Source: an uncultured Acetobacter sp.
GTDB lineage: Bacteria; Pseudomonadota; Alphaproteobacteria; Acetobacterales; Acetobacteraceae
Length of the DNA stretch: 6,066 nt
Assembly: GCF_937875265.1 (NCBI RefSeq)
Contig: NZ_CALLXM010000188.1
Span: 1-6,066 of the forward strand
Reading direction: 5' to 3'
Part shown: one piece after another, positions 5,641 to 6,066 of the stretch
Layout: every line of letters starts with the position of its first letter
Position numbering within the stretch: position 1 is the first letter of the stretch
Notes under the pieces: generated by a model
Told to the model about the DNA's origin: nothing
Databases searched by the model: none
What the model saw: the letters and a program-made list of their open reading frames with translations, nothing else
Translations under genes and position numbers: made by a program

Positions 5641-6066
5641 TCAAGATCCTTTCGTCACAGGTGCGTCTGGCGTTGCACCCCATTCTGCCCATGATCCGTC
5701 ATAAAGCGCGCCTTCGTCAAAGCCAGCCAGCGCAAGGCCAACACTCAAAACTGCCGCCGTCATGCCTGAACCACAGGTTGTTACTGCGGGTTTGTTTTCT
5801 GGCAGACCGGCTTCAAGAAAAATCTGCCTGACGCGTTCAGGAGCAAGAAACTGCCCGTTTTCTGTAAGCAGGTTTTTATAGGGAAGATTGATGGCACCGG
5901 GCATATGGCCCGAAGCCAGGCCGGGGCGTGGTTCAGGCACCTGACCATAAAACCGGGCAGCAGAACGTGCATCCAGAATGGGTTGCAGGTGACCGGCCAC
6001 AATATCCAGCATGTCTCCCAGCCCTTTCAGGCGGGAAAAGCGGGTCTGGCATAGGTAATTTTGAGG
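5641..6066 (-). CDS. sseA: 3-mercaptopyruvate sulfurtransferase, C-terminal rhodanese domain (5' end beyond window)
   Basis: The frame is open from the right edge and contributes 141 residues plus stop. The Met at 6012 is internal: the 18 codons upstream (PQNYLCQTRFSRLKGLGD) match the interdomain linker of SseA-type proteins, so about half the gene is missing from the window. Within the visible part, LDARSAARF and PEPRPGLASGHMPGAIN are hallmarks of the second rhodanese domain. CGSGMTAA is the active-site loop, with catalytic Cys coded at 5775-5773. The CGSGxTA form is typical of mercaptopyruvate sulfurtransferases rather than thiosulfate sulfurtransferases. The end reads LYDGSWAEWG, also conserved. 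The enzyme moves sulfur from 3-mercaptopyruvate to a thiol or cyanide, leaving pyruvate. It is probably cytoplasmic, but its N-terminus is unseen. It is the upstream partner of metC, and the shared promoter must lie to the right of the window. Confidence 0.92.
   Translation of the reverse strand, partial: PQNYLCQTRFSRLKGLGDMLDIVAGHLQPILDARSAARFYGQVPEPRPGLASGHMPGAINLPYKNLLTENGQFLAPERVRQIFLEAGLPENKPAVTTCGSGMTAAVLSVGLALAGFDEGALYDGSWAEWGATPDAPVTKGS
5647..5652 (-). promoter_or_regulatory. metC ribosome-binding site inside the end of sseA
   Basis: On the minus strand AAAGGA (5652-5647) encodes the Lys-Gly two codons before the last residue of the sulfurtransferase. It lies 9 bases before the metC ATG. 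The sseA stop codon (5643-5641) sits between the two, so ribosomes finishing sseA are placed to start metC. This supports both the chosen metC start and translational coupling. Confidence 0.7.

Noticed and set aside
5641..6012. Stand-alone single-domain rhodanese starting at the Met at 6012
   Set aside because: The frame stays open upstream to the window edge and matches the SseA interdomain linker, so this is the C-terminal half of a two-domain enzyme.

Overview
The window is ordinary chromosomal housekeeping DNA of an alphaproteobacterium, most likely a member of the Acetobacteraceae and probably Acetobacter-like, since base composition looks only moderately GC-rich. That placement rests on remembered protein similarity and gene order, not on a search. 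I found no phage, transposon, CRISPR, toxin-antitoxin or defence genes, no tRNA or rRNA, and no stretch over 300 bases without a gene.

Layout, left to right. Positions 1-67 (minus strand) hold the first 22 codons of kdsB (CMP-KDO synthetase), cut by the window edge. A 148-base divergent spacer follows, with a good candidate promoter (147-175) and a 7-base direct repeat spaced by 11 bases. On the plus strand come a membrane-anchored class I cytochrome c (216-734) and, 4 bases later, an inositol-monophosphatase-family histidinol-phosphatase (739-1533). After a 99-base gap with its own candidate promoter and a near-palindrome come serA (1633-2886) and, 23 bases on, a YifB/ComM-type AAA+ ATPase (about 2910-4409). 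The ComM stop faces the stop of a minus-strand pair across only 16 bases. That pair is a 3-mercaptopyruvate sulfurtransferase (5641-6066, N-terminal part beyond the right edge), which is transcribed first, followed after 3 bases by cystathionine beta-lyase metC (4426-5637).

How the genes fit together. Cytochrome c and hisN look like one transcript, serA and comM like a second, and sseA and metC like a third. Themes are lipopolysaccharide precursor synthesis (kdsB), respiration or electron transfer (cytochrome c), amino-acid synthesis (hisN, serA, metC), sulfur metabolism (metC, sseA) and DNA processing in transformation (comM). serA makes the serine skeleton that feeds cysteine, and metC and sseA act on sulfur amino acids, so there is a loose serine/sulfur link between the two strands, but no sign of shared control.

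The points most worth a second look are the missing PLP-phosphate arginine in MetC (Ala67), the overlap of the MetC ribosome-binding site with the end of sseA, the near-palindrome abutting the serA start, the HisN-family phosphatase beside serA, and the electron acceptor of the cytochrome c. I see no evidence of a previously undescribed system.
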